A stretch of 64,000 nt of DNA from assembly GCF_963259705.1 (NCBI RefSeq), contig NC_081840.1, positions 117,789,074-117,853,073 of the forward strand, given 5' to 3'. The notes beneath the pieces were generated by a model. It had not been told where the DNA came from. It made no database searches and worked only from the letters and a program-made list of their open reading frames with translations. The DNA comes from Myotis daubentonii (Eukaryota > Chordata > Mammalia > Chiroptera > Vespertilionidae). Position 1 is the stretch's first letter, and every line of letters starts with the position of its first letter. This document shows positions 1-11,790 of this stretch, one piece after another. The position numbers and the translations under genes were made by a program.

Positions 1-479
1 ATTCCTAGAAGTAATCCATGTGTTTGCAGGTGAATCAGTTTCAGCTCACATATCTGGTTTGAAAAATTAACTGGGCCTCTTCTTTGTCAACAAACTGTAT
101 AAGGAAGGCTGACAGAACAGCTGGGCCCTGGCAGCCTGGCCAAACACTGAAGGGCATGCTGCTGGCAGCTGGTCCTGAGGATGATTTTCCTTGGCTGATA
201 TTGTGAGGCTGGAATGGTTTTCTTGCTGCTTTGTCTAATCTGGATATGATAAGAGTTGGAAATGCAATAGAAGGGAGAATTTCCTCATTCATTCTCCAGG
301 AGAGTTCTTAGTCTGTTGCATATTCCTATGGCAATGAGAGTCACAATGATTTCCATTTACAGAGATATCTAAAGACAGCATTTCCCCCCGCCCCCAATTT
401 TAAAAATTTTCTTTAAAAACATATTAGTTGGCAATGTGTATGATCTTAGAATTTTGATGAATCCAAGGGAAATACTATA
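1..479. other. unassigned sequence
   Basis: No gene, clear repeat or RNA was recognised here. The short open frame on the minus strand near the left edge has no recognisable motif and is most likely chance. Confidence 0.4.
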
Positions 480-690
480 AGGTCAATGCAGTAGTTAAGA
501 GCATGATTGGTACCAGACTGCCTGGGTAGTTGACCTTGGGGAAGTTCCTAAACTTCTCTGCTCTCTGCACCTCAGTTTTCTTATCTACATAATAGAGATG
601 ATGGGATGATGGTATTAATAATACCTTTATCATAGACTCCTTTTGAGAGTTAAATATGTATTCTAACTATATATGTACATACATTGGTAT
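480..690 (+). repeat. MIR SINE, old copy
   Basis: The order of motifs matches the MIR consensus: a 'gttaagagcatg' start, 'cagactgcctgg', a 'gaccttggggaagtt' core, 'cctcagttttcttatct', then an AT-rich tail with 'gagttaaat'. It is diverged, as expected for a repeat older than placental mammals. Boundaries are approximate. Confidence 0.75.
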
Positions 691-1113
691 GTATATATAT
701 TTAGCACATAAGCAATATATTGTCACATAATAAAACATATGTTGGCTTTTTATTATTTTAAAGTAATTTATGATTAGGCTCTTAGTCTTAGAATTGAACG
801 AAGGTATTAAAATAAGATTTAAAAAAATGTTTCTTAGCATTCTCATAGTCTACTTTAAATTAGATTAATTTAAATACATTTTAATATTTTGTGTTTTAGT
901 GCTCTGGAAAGCCTTTATATTTCTGTTTATTAGCTTTTTATAGCTTGCAAGGACTAGAATTATGTTCAGATTACCTTGTTTAATGAGGGTTTATTATAAA
1001 GTTGTATGGAGGTTTAAGAAAGAAAGGAGGAATTTGCCAGTAAATCTACCAATCTAATATTACCTCTAGACATCCATAATTTCAGGATTCATCTACTCAC
1101 TTCCTTTTCATTT

Positions 1114-1206
1114 TCTTCCTTTCCTTCCTTCCTTCCTTCCTTCCTTCCTTCCTTCCTTCCTTCCTTCCTTCCTTCCTTCCTTCCTTCCTTCCTTCTCTCT
1201 CTCTCT
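1114..1206. repeat. (TTCC)n microsatellite
   Basis: An almost uninterrupted run of TTCC units that ends in a short TC run. Its length makes it likely to vary between individuals. Confidence 0.95.
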
Positions 1207-1499
1207 TAATATTATCATACCAATAATACGTTAATTATGGCTATAGTAAAGGATTTTAACAATAGGATGTTTAACATGAATGTTCCTCTCACTTTCCCAC
1301 CCATTTCCAGTGATAAATATTAAATAGTTTGCTATATACCTTTCCAACCTGTTCAGTGCATCTGCATAAATATAATTATATATGTTCATTCATTTTTTTA
1401 AAATTAGATAATGAAAAGTGTTATTCCATGAGTAGAATTTTCAGTTGTCCATGTGTTCAAAGGATCAAGTATAGATCCAGCCTACTTATTCTCAATGTG

Positions 1500-1645
1500 T
1501 GCTGCCTTGGAAAGAACTTGTTAACAATGAAAATTCTCAGGCCCATCACATCAGAAACTCCTACTTTGGGGCCAGCAATAGGCTTGTGTCTTAGCAGTCC
1601 TTTAGGTAACTCTGATGTCCACTAAAGTTTAAGAACCATTGACTT
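1500..1645 (+). mobile_element. MER5-like non-autonomous hAT-Charlie remnant
   Basis: The segment carries the MER5 pattern: 'cccatcacatcagaaactc', a central 'ggggccagcaat', and 'aagtttaagaaccattg' at the end, which is the decayed right terminal repeat. It is non-coding. Boundaries are approximate and no target duplication could be read. Confidence 0.6.
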
Positions 1646-1654
1646 AGTGCATTA

Positions 1655-2640
1655 CCTTCACAAAGGCTGAATTGTACTTTGTAAGGGTACATTACATTCT
1701 ACTGTGTGGGTGCATTACACATTGTAATTATGGCCATTTTATTCAACATCAAACTACTTACTTATTTTCACTATCATGAACAATAATCAAATGGACACTT
1801 CTATTATGTATATGTTTGCCTACATCTTTGTTACATGTGTGCCAACATTTCTACAGGATACTTTTCCTTTATTAAAATGGAATTATTTGGCCAAACTTGA
1901 AAGTGAATTTTAGTTACTTCCTCACCATTAATGAATTATTTAAAAATTTGCCAATTTGATGTGTGAAAGTAAATTACACTCTATGAAGTTTAAATTTGCA
2001 TTTTCTTAATCGCTAGTCAGTTTGAACATTTTCCCACACAGGTCCGAATATATAAATCATTTGTACATCTTCTTTGTCTATTGATAGTTCTTATCTACTT
2101 CTATTTTCTTACCAGTTTGCCACCTGTCTTCTTGTAGGCCTGTGGGGACTTCTTATATACTACATCATTAAGTTTAATATCTGATACATATGCTGAAAAT
2201 TTCACCTTCCATTGTGTTGTCTTTTAATATTGTGTATGTTGTTTTTATTCGGAGGTTTTTGTTTTTTAAAGATGAACTATTTCATCTTTTTATTTTGGGC
2301 CCTGAAATTTTGTAACTACTTTTGCAAGTTTCCTCATGTTAATACATCTTACATTGTGTGTGTTTTTCTAACAGCTTATACTTATTTATATATTTGATGA
2401 CTAAATCATCAGGAAATAGTTTTTTCCATAGTATGAAATATGAGTGTTCTCTCTTTTCTTGGTCTCTAACTCTGCCCTAATCCATACAGGATAGTCAACA
2501 TTATACCCAACAGCCTTAAAATGCTATTTTCTCTTCCTTTTTTAAAAACTGAGCTACACTTGACATATAATATTACCTAAGTTTCAGTGTACAGCATAAT
2601 GATTCTATATTTTTTCTTGCAATGATAAATTTAAAAACAT
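1655..2640 (-). mobile_element. old L1M (LINE-1) fragments
   Basis: On the minus strand the segment resembles the ORF2 C-terminus and 3' UTR of ancient L1M elements. The plus strand shows the usual reversed text about reaching far 3' ends, for example 'cttcttgtaggcctgtgggg' and, at 2550-2600, 'cacttgacatataatatta', the reversed 3' tail. No open frame survives. Some of the interval may belong to other old repeats. Confidence 0.5.
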
Positions 2641-2940
2641 TTTTACACTGTGTAATGTTTAAGATTAAACATGAAAACATCCAAAAGATGTTAAAAATGC
2701 TATTGCTATCATTTAAAAGTTACATCATTCTATTTTAATACTCTAATTATCCTTTTTTTGTGTCATGACATGGTATTTCAATTTCCAAACTTTTACAATA
2801 TATTTTGATGTATAAGAAAGCAAGTCTCTTCTTCGTCACTGTTTTTCAATATTTCCTTGATTGGCCTCAAACAGTTTTCTCTTCTCTATGAATTTGAAAA
2901 TGATATTTTCATATCTCCCACCCAAATAAATGTTGGGATT

Positions 2941-3131
2941 TTTTTAAAAAATATTTTTGTATTGATTTCAGAGAGGAAAGGAGAGGGAGAGATAGAAACA
3001 TCAGTGATGAGAGAGAATCATTGATTGGCTGCCCTTGCAGGCCTCCCACCAGGGATTGAACCCACAATGTTGAACCATGACCTCCTCCTTCATAGGTTGA
3101 TGCTCAACCATAAGCCATGCTTGCTGGTCAT
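2941..3131 (-). mobile_element. Ves SINE
   Basis: A tRNA-derived bat SINE in reverse: a T-rich tail and 'ttgatttcagagagga' at the left, and the degraded tRNA-like head (box A region) at the right near 3110-3131. It is flanked by a 10-bp duplication, tgttgggatt, at 2931-2940 and 3132-3141, so this is one clean target-primed insertion. Confidence 0.85.
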
Positions 3132-3141
3132 TGTTGGGATT

Positions 3142-4397
3142 ATAATTATATTTCATCGTTCTTGCAGTGAGACCATGTGGTAGAAAGCATGACAAACTTT
3201 ACAAAGAACCTCTCTGTAGGATACTGAATATTTTAGACTTCTCAGGCATAACAACAGTTTATTGTAATCAATATAATGTGAGGATCTTTGAATTTGTTTT
3301 AATAAGGAACATGGGTATGCATATCTGGAAGGCTGGAAGATATTGACCTTTCATTTTAAAAAATAAAACAAAGGAAACAATTGACCCCCTCCTGCCCATT
3401 CCTGCCACCTCAACAATAAAGATAAATTTTAAAAACAACCTACAGCACTGACTATAAGGACTTCCATATTCAGATCAAAACAAATTTGACATGAAAAACT
3501 AAAAAGAAAAATGTCCATCAATTGAAACAGCTCTACTTTCATGAGTTGGCTCTCTGGATAAGATTTTATCTGAGTAATATTTTATCAATAAAATATTTTT
3601 GAAAACCACTCATTAAAAATATTTACATATGTCCAAAGACTAATATAAGAAGCATTAAAACTGTCTACTAGGTTATTACAATTCACCCCTGGGGAGTTTT
3701 TGCTTTGTGGATAAAAACAAAACAAAACAAAAATAAATAGGTCAAGACCATTTTTCAATTTTATAAAGGATCACATTCAGTCATTTGTTTGATATATAAA
3801 TACAATCTTGATGTTAAGACTGTTGCAGTATTATTGATGTTTTTATTCTTATTTTCTATGTAGATTCTAAAGTGATAATCTTAAAATGAAATTCTTAGCA
3901 AATCTTGGTTACAGGTTCTTCAGTTTGAAATGATTGCTGGTACCTGTGTGTTGTCTTTTGCAAATATTTTCTATATTTTGGTTCATATTTTCATATTTTT
4001 TCTAATTCAGCTATTAAATTTCTTAAAATAATGTTACTGCTTGCACATGGAAAACATACATTAGATTTTGGATTCATGTCCAATTAAGTGGGCAGAATTG
4101 AGATCTGCTATCTAATCAGAGATCATATAATATATTTATTCCTTCACATGGGTTAAATAATTTATTTTTTAATCTGTCTGATACATTAAGTAAGAGGCTT
4201 TTCAACTAAAAAAAAACTAATATTTTTTTTCAATGAACCCTTGGAAAAGATATGTGAAAGGGTTTTAACCAAGCATTACAAATTTTATTAGTCACAAATT
4301 CTATATCCATAGCTACCTTTACAGTCTCTCTCTTTCATGCACATACACATACACACCTTTTTTCATTCCCTGGCAATATACAATTTTATTAAGTTCA
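3142..4397. other. unassigned AT-rich sequence
   Basis: I see no gene, RNA or assignable repeat in this AT-rich stretch apart from short A-rich runs. It may be single-copy sequence. Confidence 0.4.
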
Positions 4398-5248
4398 CTA
4401 GAGGCCTGGTGCACAAAAATTTGTGCACTTGGGGGGTCCCTCAGCCTGGCCTGTGCCCTCTCACAGTCTGGGACCCCTCGGGGGATGACTACCTGCTGGC
4501 TTAGGCCCACTCCCCGGGGGATTGGGCCTAAGCTGGCAGTCAGACATCCCTCTGGCAGCCCAGGAGCCCTTGGGGGATGTCCACTTGCCTGCGGGGAGCA
4601 GGCCGAAGCTGCAGTTGGACATCCTTAGCACTGCTGAGGAGGTGGGAGAGGCTACCCCACCATTGCTGTACTGGCAGCCATCAGCCTGGCTTGTGGCTGA
4701 GCAGAGCTCCCCTGTGGGAGCGCACTGACCACCAGAGCACATTGTCCCCTCTGGGGTGCCTGGCCAGCCTGGATGAGGGGCTGCTGGCTGTTTGCAGAGT
4801 GGCCACAGCCCCTTCAGGGTGGGGGTCCCCCCTGGGGTATCTGGCCAGCCTGGGTGAGGGGCTGATGGCTGTTTGCAGGCTGGCCAAGCTGCCCAGCGGG
4901 GACCCTCACCCCATGAGGGTGTGGCCATCCTGGGTGAGGGCTGATGGCTTTTTGCAGGCTGCCCATGGCCCCCAGCTACCCAAGCTCCCAGCGAGGCTGG
5001 CTGGAAGCAGGTATCTAGGATTTATTTATCTTCTATAATTGAAACTTTGTTGCCTTGAGCGGAGGCCACAGCAGGCCAGGGCAGGCAGGAAGCTTGGCTT
5101 CCTCCATCGCCGGGGCAACCAAGCCTCCTGCTTGCTCCAGCCGCCATCTTGGTTGGTTAATTTGCATATAGTCGCACTGATTGGCTGGTGGGCATGGCTT
5201 GGGGCGTAGTGGTGGTGTGGTCAATTTGCATGTTTCTCTTTTATTAGA
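4398..5248 (-). mobile_element. non-autonomous Helitron (HeliBat type)
   Basis: The minus-strand 5' end is TCTAATAAAAG at 5248. The 3' end has the hairpin GTGCACAAATTTTTGTGCAC followed by the terminal CTAG at 4398-4401. The flanks are A (4397) and T (5249), the Helitron target. No Rep/helicase is present, so it depends on a helper. The 5' 200 bp hold two octamers (ATGCAAAT), a CCAAT box and an AAGATGGCGGC motif, a promoter-like cluster shared with other copies here. Open frames across it (for example 4461-4928, minus) are composition artefacts of the GC-rich body. The 5' end could instead lie at 5252-5253. Confidence 0.9.
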
Positions 5249-5253
5249 TTAGA

Positions 5254-6179
5254 ATTTTACATGGGTAAATATAGTCACCGCAGCTTATTTAGGCAGAAGC
5301 TCATTTGACATGAAAAACTGGAAAAATAAAGTGCATCAATCAAAACAGTTCCACATTTAAATAGTTTTGTTTTCACTGAATTTTATATATCATATAGGAA
5401 GCCTTTTTTGGTTCAAAACTTTAATATACTTTCAAATTGCTGCTTTTTACTCCCAGTCCATCAGCATATCCAAAGATTTTTTTTTTTTAATTTAATGAAA
5501 ATCCTCATAAATTTAGAGAGTCATTTTTGCTCCTTGGAAGATCTGAATTAATTTATAGCTTTCTCAGAATTTATCTTTTATTTAATTCCATGGAAAGTCA
5601 TATATTTAGAAGAAACATTTAATACCCACATCAGTCACTTGCTCAAAAAATATTAATGTACTGAATGAGATAATACAAGTAGATAATTTAGCAGAGTGCC
5701 TAGCAAAAAGTAATTGCTGAATACATCATCGTTATATTTGTGATTGAATTGTTGATAAATAATAATAATATATTTTATCAAATTAATAGATGTAAGCTAT
5801 TATTTTTATCACTACACAATTGCAGGTAACTCAATACAGTACGTAGAGTATTCCTGTCTCTCCTATTGAAGTCGGTCTTGGTCATATGCCTGGCTTTGGC
5901 TAATGGGTTTTGAGCTAGCTCAAACAAGTATGAGTCTGGATTTTGACAGTGGGGGGAATTTGAGGTGGAAGCACTTTTCCATGGCTTGGGTTTGATTATC
6001 TGGAAGAATGCCTAGAGGCAGCCCTAGTATATTGTTATGATGGCTCTTTGAAATTTAGACACCTACCATGATGTCTTGCAGTAAATTAGAGATATTGGAA
6101 CTATCTTTGCAAAATAATAAAGAAGGTCTCAGAAGACACTAAGGGGTGGGAATGTTAGCATCGATTTATTAGATCAGAC
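5254..6179. other. unassigned sequence with possible MIR tail
   Basis: The stretch 5645-5745 resembles the 3' half of a MIR. The stretch 5860-6080 reads like an old repeat that I cannot name. No gene was found. Confidence 0.35.
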
Positions 6180-7167
6180 TTCTTTTTAAAGATTTCCCAG
6201 GACAATCCTGTAAATGCACTGGTCAGATGGACACTGGCATCTTTGAGAAGCTCAGGGGTGCATGTCCTCTGTGTACTGGGGTTGAAGTCGAGGATGCTGC
6301 CATGAACTGGGATCTCTAAACTCAACAGGTTGGTAGGATTCTGAAATGGCAGGGATTGGGTGGGGACACTTCATCAGCAGATACAGTGTAGATATAAATA
6401 GTGTAATGAGCAGCAATGTCAGAATAACAACCAGGTTGCTTTTATGTGTAGGGCTATGTGGTAACGAATAATAGATTATTGTGTCTTTAGGGATAAAAAA
6501 TAGGGGTAACTGTCTAGAGTGGTACTTGACTACTAAAAATGACACCTGGTGAAGAGGTTGACATTTTATACTGTAATACAAAATCATAATCATTCATCCA
6601 GTTTAAAAATCTAAACTAGTCCACAGAGCCAGCGCTCATTGTTTGAAAGAGAAACCAGGTTTCTTTGAGGAAAGACCTAGTAATATTATTAGAAGCTTAC
6701 ACAAAACATACAATCTGAATCTTTTTCCAAAGGGATCTGTGGCCATTTGTCACAGTAATTTGCAATGGAGAAAGAGAAATACCAAGATTTTTTGAGGGTC
6801 ATTGAAGATACTGAGTCTGAGATGGCACTGAAATCAATGGACTTGTAATGCTAACACCGAGTTGGGGATAATGGATGTCAGGTGACAAATGGAGCCCTGG
6901 CCCAGATGAGTGGGCCATGGTTATTTCTCCAGACTCCCAAGTAAATAATTGGAATGGATATATTTGCAGCTGGCAGGATCCTCACATTGATTACTTGGCT
7001 TGTGAAGTCAGTCAGAGTCTTTATGATAGGAAGGACCCAGTGGAATCCTATAAAATGGTCCCTCTCAATTCAAATATTAGATCAGAGGTAATACTGAATC
7101 CCAGGAGAAATTTTGAGATTAGGTAATACCATTAAAAACTTGACAATGAAGAAGTAGTAGTCTCCAT

Positions 7168-7224
<57 letters not shown>

Positions 7225-7620
7225 CACAAAAAGCCAGGTGGATTATGGCAGATGATGATAGACTATGGAAAATAATCTAGCCAGATTGTTGTTGCTGGGC
7301 CAGATGTGGTGTCTTCACTGGAACAAATCAACACACCTCTGACACTAATTGGTAGGCAGTTAGTCATTTGACAAATAAATGTTTTTCAATTCTCATCACA
7401 AGGAATAATTTAGCTTGCTTTTATATGGGGGTGGACAGCAATCCATATGTACTGCTCCATTTTGGGTCAAGATTAACTCTCTTACTCTATGTAACAGGGA
7501 CCCAGATCGTCTTGGTAATCAACAGTCCATTATATTGATTACATCATATCATTTTGATCTTTTGAACTAGCAATAACAAGTACATACAATTGAAAATTTA
7601 TTGGTTGTATTGTTCATAAT
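6180..7620 (+). pseudogene. ERVL-type endogenous retrovirus internal remnant (pol region)
   Basis: From about 6860 to 7560 the plus strand follows the reverse-transcriptase part of the pol gene of class III (ERVL) endogenous retroviruses, based on the order of recognisable phrases. These include a stretch around 6960-7030, the 'ccagatgtggtgtctt' region at 7300, and the position just before the RT active site near 7530. It is broken: stops and frameshifts occur throughout, a 49-bp TC run interrupts it at 7172, and segments are missing. The part from 6180 to 6860 is assigned to the same provirus less surely. No LTR could be paired with it. The longest surviving frame (6875-7126) is too short to act. 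Confidence 0.55.
7172..7220. repeat. (TC)n microsatellite
   Basis: A pure CT/TC run inside the ERVL remnant. Confidence 0.95.
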
Positions 7621-8061
7621 TAAGTATATCATTTTAAGAAAACAGTTTCAGTTATTTTAATGTACAGGTCCTACAGAGTGACATAGACATTGATGCATTG
7701 GATTTTGGATTTTGATTATTAGAATACTTCCATAGTTTTACTTATGTATTATTTAACTTGGGAGATATTCTACTATGTAGTTTTTTTCCTCAGCTTTTCA
7801 ATCAATTTTCCTAGTAGTTATTGAACTGTCAATAAAATCTTAATGCACATACCTTAACATTGTTTTAAATGAAATTTTTTATTATGGGTTGATATATGTT
7901 GTGTGTGTATATGCATACATGTATACATGTATATATTCACTTACATAGACATACTTAAATATATATACATATCAAGATAAAACCATAAAGAATGAGTCAT
8001 TTAGCCATATTGACATCTCATAAATGATCATTTGTAGTTAAATTAATCTCTACTACATATT
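7621..8061. other. unassigned AT-rich sequence
   Basis: AT-rich, with TATA/CATA runs at 7890-7980. No gene or assignable repeat was seen. Confidence 0.4.
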
Positions 8062-8302
8062 ACCGTATCCATGGGGGATATGTCCCCAAAACCCTAGTGG
8101 ATCTCTGAAACCACAGATAGCACAAATCCCTATATATGTCATAGGTATTTTCTTCTATACAAGTATACTTATGATATAATTTAATTTTTAAATTAGGCAC
8201 TATAAGGGATTAATAGTAATAATTAATAATAAATAGAACAATTATAATAATATACCATAATGACAGTTATGTGAATGTGTACTCCTCTCTCTCTCTCTCT
8301 CT

Positions 8303-8341
<39 letters not shown>

Positions 8342-8626
8342 TCTCTCTCTTCCTCTCTCTCTCTCTCTCTCTTTCAGCTGAGATGGGTACTAAGTGACCA
8401 GGGCAGGTAGTGTAATACAGTGTGGATATGCTGTATAAAAGGATGATTCATGTCCCAGTTGAAACAGAGCAGAAGGGCACACAATTTCATCACACTACTC
8501 AGAAAGTGTGTCATTTAAAATTTATGAATTGTTTATTTCTGGATTATTTTATTTAATAATTTCAGTCCATGGTTGACTATGTTTAACTGAAATTATGGAA
8601 AGTGAAACATGGAAACAACTACAGTA
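8062..8626 (+). mobile_element. Tigger-family (TcMar) DNA transposon remnant
   Basis: The left part ('ccgtatccatgggggata', then 'gtggatctctgaaaccaca') and the right part ('ccatggttgacta', 'gaaattatggaaagtgaaac') match the two ends of a short Tigger-derived element. The A/T-rich middle also fits. An enlarged TC microsatellite (8284-8373) sits where the family carries a short TC run. No transposase frame remains. Exact subfamily not determined. Confidence 0.7.
8284..8373. repeat. (TC)n microsatellite inside the Tigger remnant
   Basis: An imperfect CT run with CCCT interruptions that appears to have grown from the short TC run native to the Tigger family. Confidence 0.9.
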
Positions 8627-9431
8627 ATGATCTACTTGTGATTCTATTGATTCAGATTTATCTTCTTCACTTAGGGCCAGTACATTAAAGATGCCAATTA
8701 AGTTGTGTTTTCAAACTTAAATCTAATGGTATATTCCTTAGATTGACTTTAAAATATTGAAGTTTGCAATTTAAATTAAATAATTTCAGTTACAATGTTA
8801 GAAAATACTACATATCCACTTCTATGTTAAATGTATTCTGTCAGTGATAATTCATAATCTATACCAGTACTGCTTTAAACACAACCTATTTGTTTCAAAT
8901 TAGTCTCATCACAGCCTTTCCCTGAAATGCTCAGAGATGCTTCAAACAAAATCAATAAGAAATAAAAATCATTCTAGGATCTGAAAAAGTTGACTTTTGC
9001 TACACAAAGAAAATGCTTATAAAATGGACTGAAAAACAACAACACAGTTATTGAGAATGACTCAATCAATTCATTTTTAGGAATTGTTAATATTTTATTT
9101 TGATTTTTCACTTAGTGCCATAGTATTAACAAAAACTCGAATAAACATTTATTTCCCTGACAGTTTTATCTTCTTTCATCAGCAAACATTGATTTTCTGC
9201 TTCTCCTGGTACATGAGGAAGCATCATTCCATACAAACTGGCCCCTTCTTATTACTTACTTGCCTTTGGCAGAAATCATTACATGATGTGGAGAAGCTTG
9301 AGCAGAACAAAATCCTTAGTTAATTAGTGCCTTCTCTGTTGGGTGTTATAGAAATTCTGTATTTTCAAGATGAACTGACAGGCATCCAGCTTTGCAGGAT
9401 GGTACCAAATCTAAGTGATCTTTTGCATTGG
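8627..9431. other. unassigned sequence
   Basis: No gene or assignable repeat was recognised. The 79-residue open frame at 9084-9323 has no familiar motif and lies in plain AT-rich sequence. Confidence 0.4.
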
Positions 9432-9443
9432 AAATATGAATAA

Positions 9444-9656
9444 CCAGCCCTAGTTAATTTGGCTCAGTGGCTAGAGCGCTGACCTGTGGACTGAAGGGTA
9501 TTGGGTTTGATTCAGGTCAAAGGCACATGCCCAGATTGCAGGCTCAACCCCCAATAGGGGGCATACAGGTGGCAGCCGATCAATGATTCTCTCTCATCAT
9601 TGATGGTTCTATCTCTCCCTTCCTCTCTGAAATCAATTAAAAAAATTAAAAAAAGA
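9444..9656 (+). mobile_element. Ves SINE
   Basis: The tRNA-like head has a box A ('tggctcagtggctagagc') and a box B-like 'gggtttgattc'. It is followed by the Ves body ('caatgattctctctcatc') and an A-rich tail. A 12-bp duplication, aaatatgaataa, lies at 9432-9443 and 9657-9668. Transcription, when active, would be by RNA polymerase III from the internal boxes. Confidence 0.92.
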
Positions 9657-9889
9657 AAATATGAATAATCAGATTAACTGGCTATTTTTGAATAACTTTT
9701 CACATTGTCATCGAGAAGATGGACTATAATTTTGGAGTTTTCTGTAATTGCATAGAAGCATCATGTGTTGTATAAAATGCTTATAATGACATTTTATGAG
9801 ATGCAAAAATTCTTTATCAACTAATGTCTAATATTAGCCTAAAGGTTCCCTAACTCCACAATTGCAAAAATGCCTGAATTGTAAGTTGC

Positions 9890-10131
9890 ACTAATATCCA
9901 AGGGCTGCTGAAATAAAGTACCACAAACTGAATGGCTTAATATAACCAAGATTTATTTTCTCATAGTTCTGAAGGATTCTGAAATCAAGGTGTCATGATG
10001 GCCATGTTTCCTCTGCGATTTTGGTTAGAATCCTACCTTGCCTCTTCCTAGTTTAAGGAGGCAGCCAGCAATCCTTGATGTTCCTTGACTTTTAGCTGAC
10101 CATTCCAAATTGTGTCTCAATCATAATGTGT

Positions 10132-10179
<48 letters not shown>

Positions 10180-10375
10180 TAGAAAGGCAGTTACCTATTA
10201 TTATAAGGACACTAGTTATATTGAATTGTAGGCCCACTCTACACCAGTATGAACTCATCTTAACTAATTAAATCTACAATGTCCCTTTTTACAAATAAGG
10301 TCACATTCTGATGTATGGCAAATTAGGACCTCAACTTATCTTTTGGGGACACACACTCCAACTAATAACATATAT
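9890..10375 (-). repeat. MLT1 LTR (ERVL-MaLR), reverse orientation
   Basis: The left end ('aaagtaccacaaactgaat', 'gatttattttctcatag') is the reversed 3' end of an MLT1 LTR. The right end ('aaataaggtcacattctga') is the reversed 5' part. A TG microsatellite (10127-10177) interrupts it. It is a solitary LTR as far as can be seen. Confidence 0.75.
10127..10177. repeat. (TG)n microsatellite
   Basis: A long TG run with one TA interruption, located inside the MLT1 LTR. Confidence 0.95.
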
Positions 10376-10399
10376 TATCTTTCTTTTAAAATAGGTAGT

Positions 10400-10952
10400 A
10401 TCCAAAGAAACTAGAAACACCAATCAGAAAGGATATATGCACCCCTATGTTCATAGCAGCACAATTTACAATAGCTAAAATTTGGAAACAGCCTAAGTGC
10501 CCATCAGCAGATGAGTGGATTAAAAAACTGTGCTACATCTACACAATGGAATACTATGCTGCTGTAAAAAGGAAGGAACTCCTACCATTTGCAGCAGCAT
10601 GGATGGACCTGGAGAGCATTGTGCTAAGCGAAATAAGTCAGTTAAAGAAAGATAAATATCACATGATCTCACTCATTTGTGGAATATAATGAACAACATA
10701 AACTGATGAACAAAAAACATATCCAGAGACTGAGAAGCATTGATCAGATCATCAAACCTCAGAGGAAAGGTAGGGGAGGGGAGGGATAAGGGGGAGAGAT
10801 AAACCAAAGGACTTGTATACATGCATATAAGCCTAACCAATGGACACAGACACCAGGGGGGTGAGGGCATGAGTGGGGTGGGGGTGGGATTGGGAGGATC
10901 AGGACACATATGTAACACCTTGATCAATAAAGAAAATTAAAAATAAATAAAT
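10400..10952 (+). mobile_element. 5'-truncated L1 3' end
   Basis: The insertion contains the last part of a bat-type L1. The plus strand reads the L1 3' region (near 10470-10680, residues such as IWKQPKCPSADEW and YTMEYYAAVK in one frame) and then a G-rich 3' UTR and an AATAAA-containing A tail. It is flanked by a 12-bp duplication with one mismatch, aaaata(g/a)gtagt, at 10388-10399 and 10953-10964. It is severely 5'-truncated, as most L1 copies are, and cannot move. Confidence 0.88.
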
Positions 10953-11004
10953 AAAATAAGTAGTTAATATCTTCACTGGGGCTTCATTGAAAGGGCATTT
11001 TATA

Positions 11005-11381
11005 CTAGGGACCTGGTGCACAGATTCATGTACTGGTGAGGTCCCTCAGCCTGGTGTGTGCCCTCTTGCAATCCTGAACCCCTCAGGGGATGTCAGAGGC
11101 CCATGCATGGATTCAGCCCAATCCCCACAGACCAAGCTGAGGGACCCCATTGATGCATGAATCTAGTATGGGCCTCTAGTATGCATATAAGATCTTTGGT
11201 TAATCTCGTTCCACCCTCCCCCCTCCCCCCTTCCCTCTGAGATTCATCAGTCTGTTCCATGTTTCCATGCCTGTGCAGTGAATGTCTGCCCCCTGGTGGT
11301 CAGTGCACATCATAGCTAACTGTCGAATGGTCGAACGGTCGAAAGGTTGAAAGGTTACTTAGGCTTTTGTATATATATAGA
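11005..11381 (-). mobile_element. non-autonomous Helitron, subfamily with L1-derived segment
   Basis: The minus-strand 5' end is TC-TATATATAT at 11381 (host T at 11382). The 3' CTAG lies at 11005-11008 next to host A (11004). Inside, around 11190-11270, lies a segment matching the 3' UTR of L1/HAL1 (compare 63555-63650). The half nearer the 3' end is arranged as two facing copies of the Helitron 3' region, with an internal terminus near 11170-11185. The same layout is seen at 29536-29903 and, truncated, at 16018-16276. Confidence 0.85.
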
Positions 11382-11614
11382 TATGCATCATTAATCTTTA
11401 AGGAAGTTACAGTGCTTTGCCTACTGATTTTATATTTGTTGTTCCTTCCACTTGTCCACACCTTTTCTCTGTGGCTGAGTTTGTTACCTCTTCCTGAGAG
11501 TTTGCTTGGTCAAAAAGCCTGCTTATGTGCCCTGTCTATGTGATCCCAGAATACCTGTCCAATTCTTACCATAATAGATCATAGGATCCTACTTTGGGGA
11601 GTGAGTGATATTTT

Positions 11615-11790
11615 AGGCTTCAGAGTCAAATTGCATAGTTTCAGATTCACCCTCCTCCACTTTCTAGCCCTGTGAGTATGGGTAAGTTATTTACTCTCCT
11701 TTTCATTTGTTTTCCTCATGTATAAAATGGTAATAGTTGTAATTATATGATAAGGTTCTTTCATGATCAAATAAAATAATACAAGTGAAG
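11615..11790 (+). repeat. MIR SINE, old copy
   Basis: It shows the MIR order of 'agagtcaaattgcatag', 'ctagccctgtgagtatggg' and 'ttcctcatgtataaaatgg', followed by an AT-rich tail. Confidence 0.65.

Noticed and set aside
4461..5038. Long overlapping frames on both strands (up to 155 residues)
   Set aside because: They lie in the GC-rich body of a Helitron, occur on both strands at once, and recur in decayed form at 16363-17214. No domain is recognisable.
6875..7126. An open frame in the ERVL remnant as a possibly kept retroviral gene
   Set aside because: It covers only a small part of pol, with breaks on both sides and a microsatellite next to it. Chance survival is more likely than selection.
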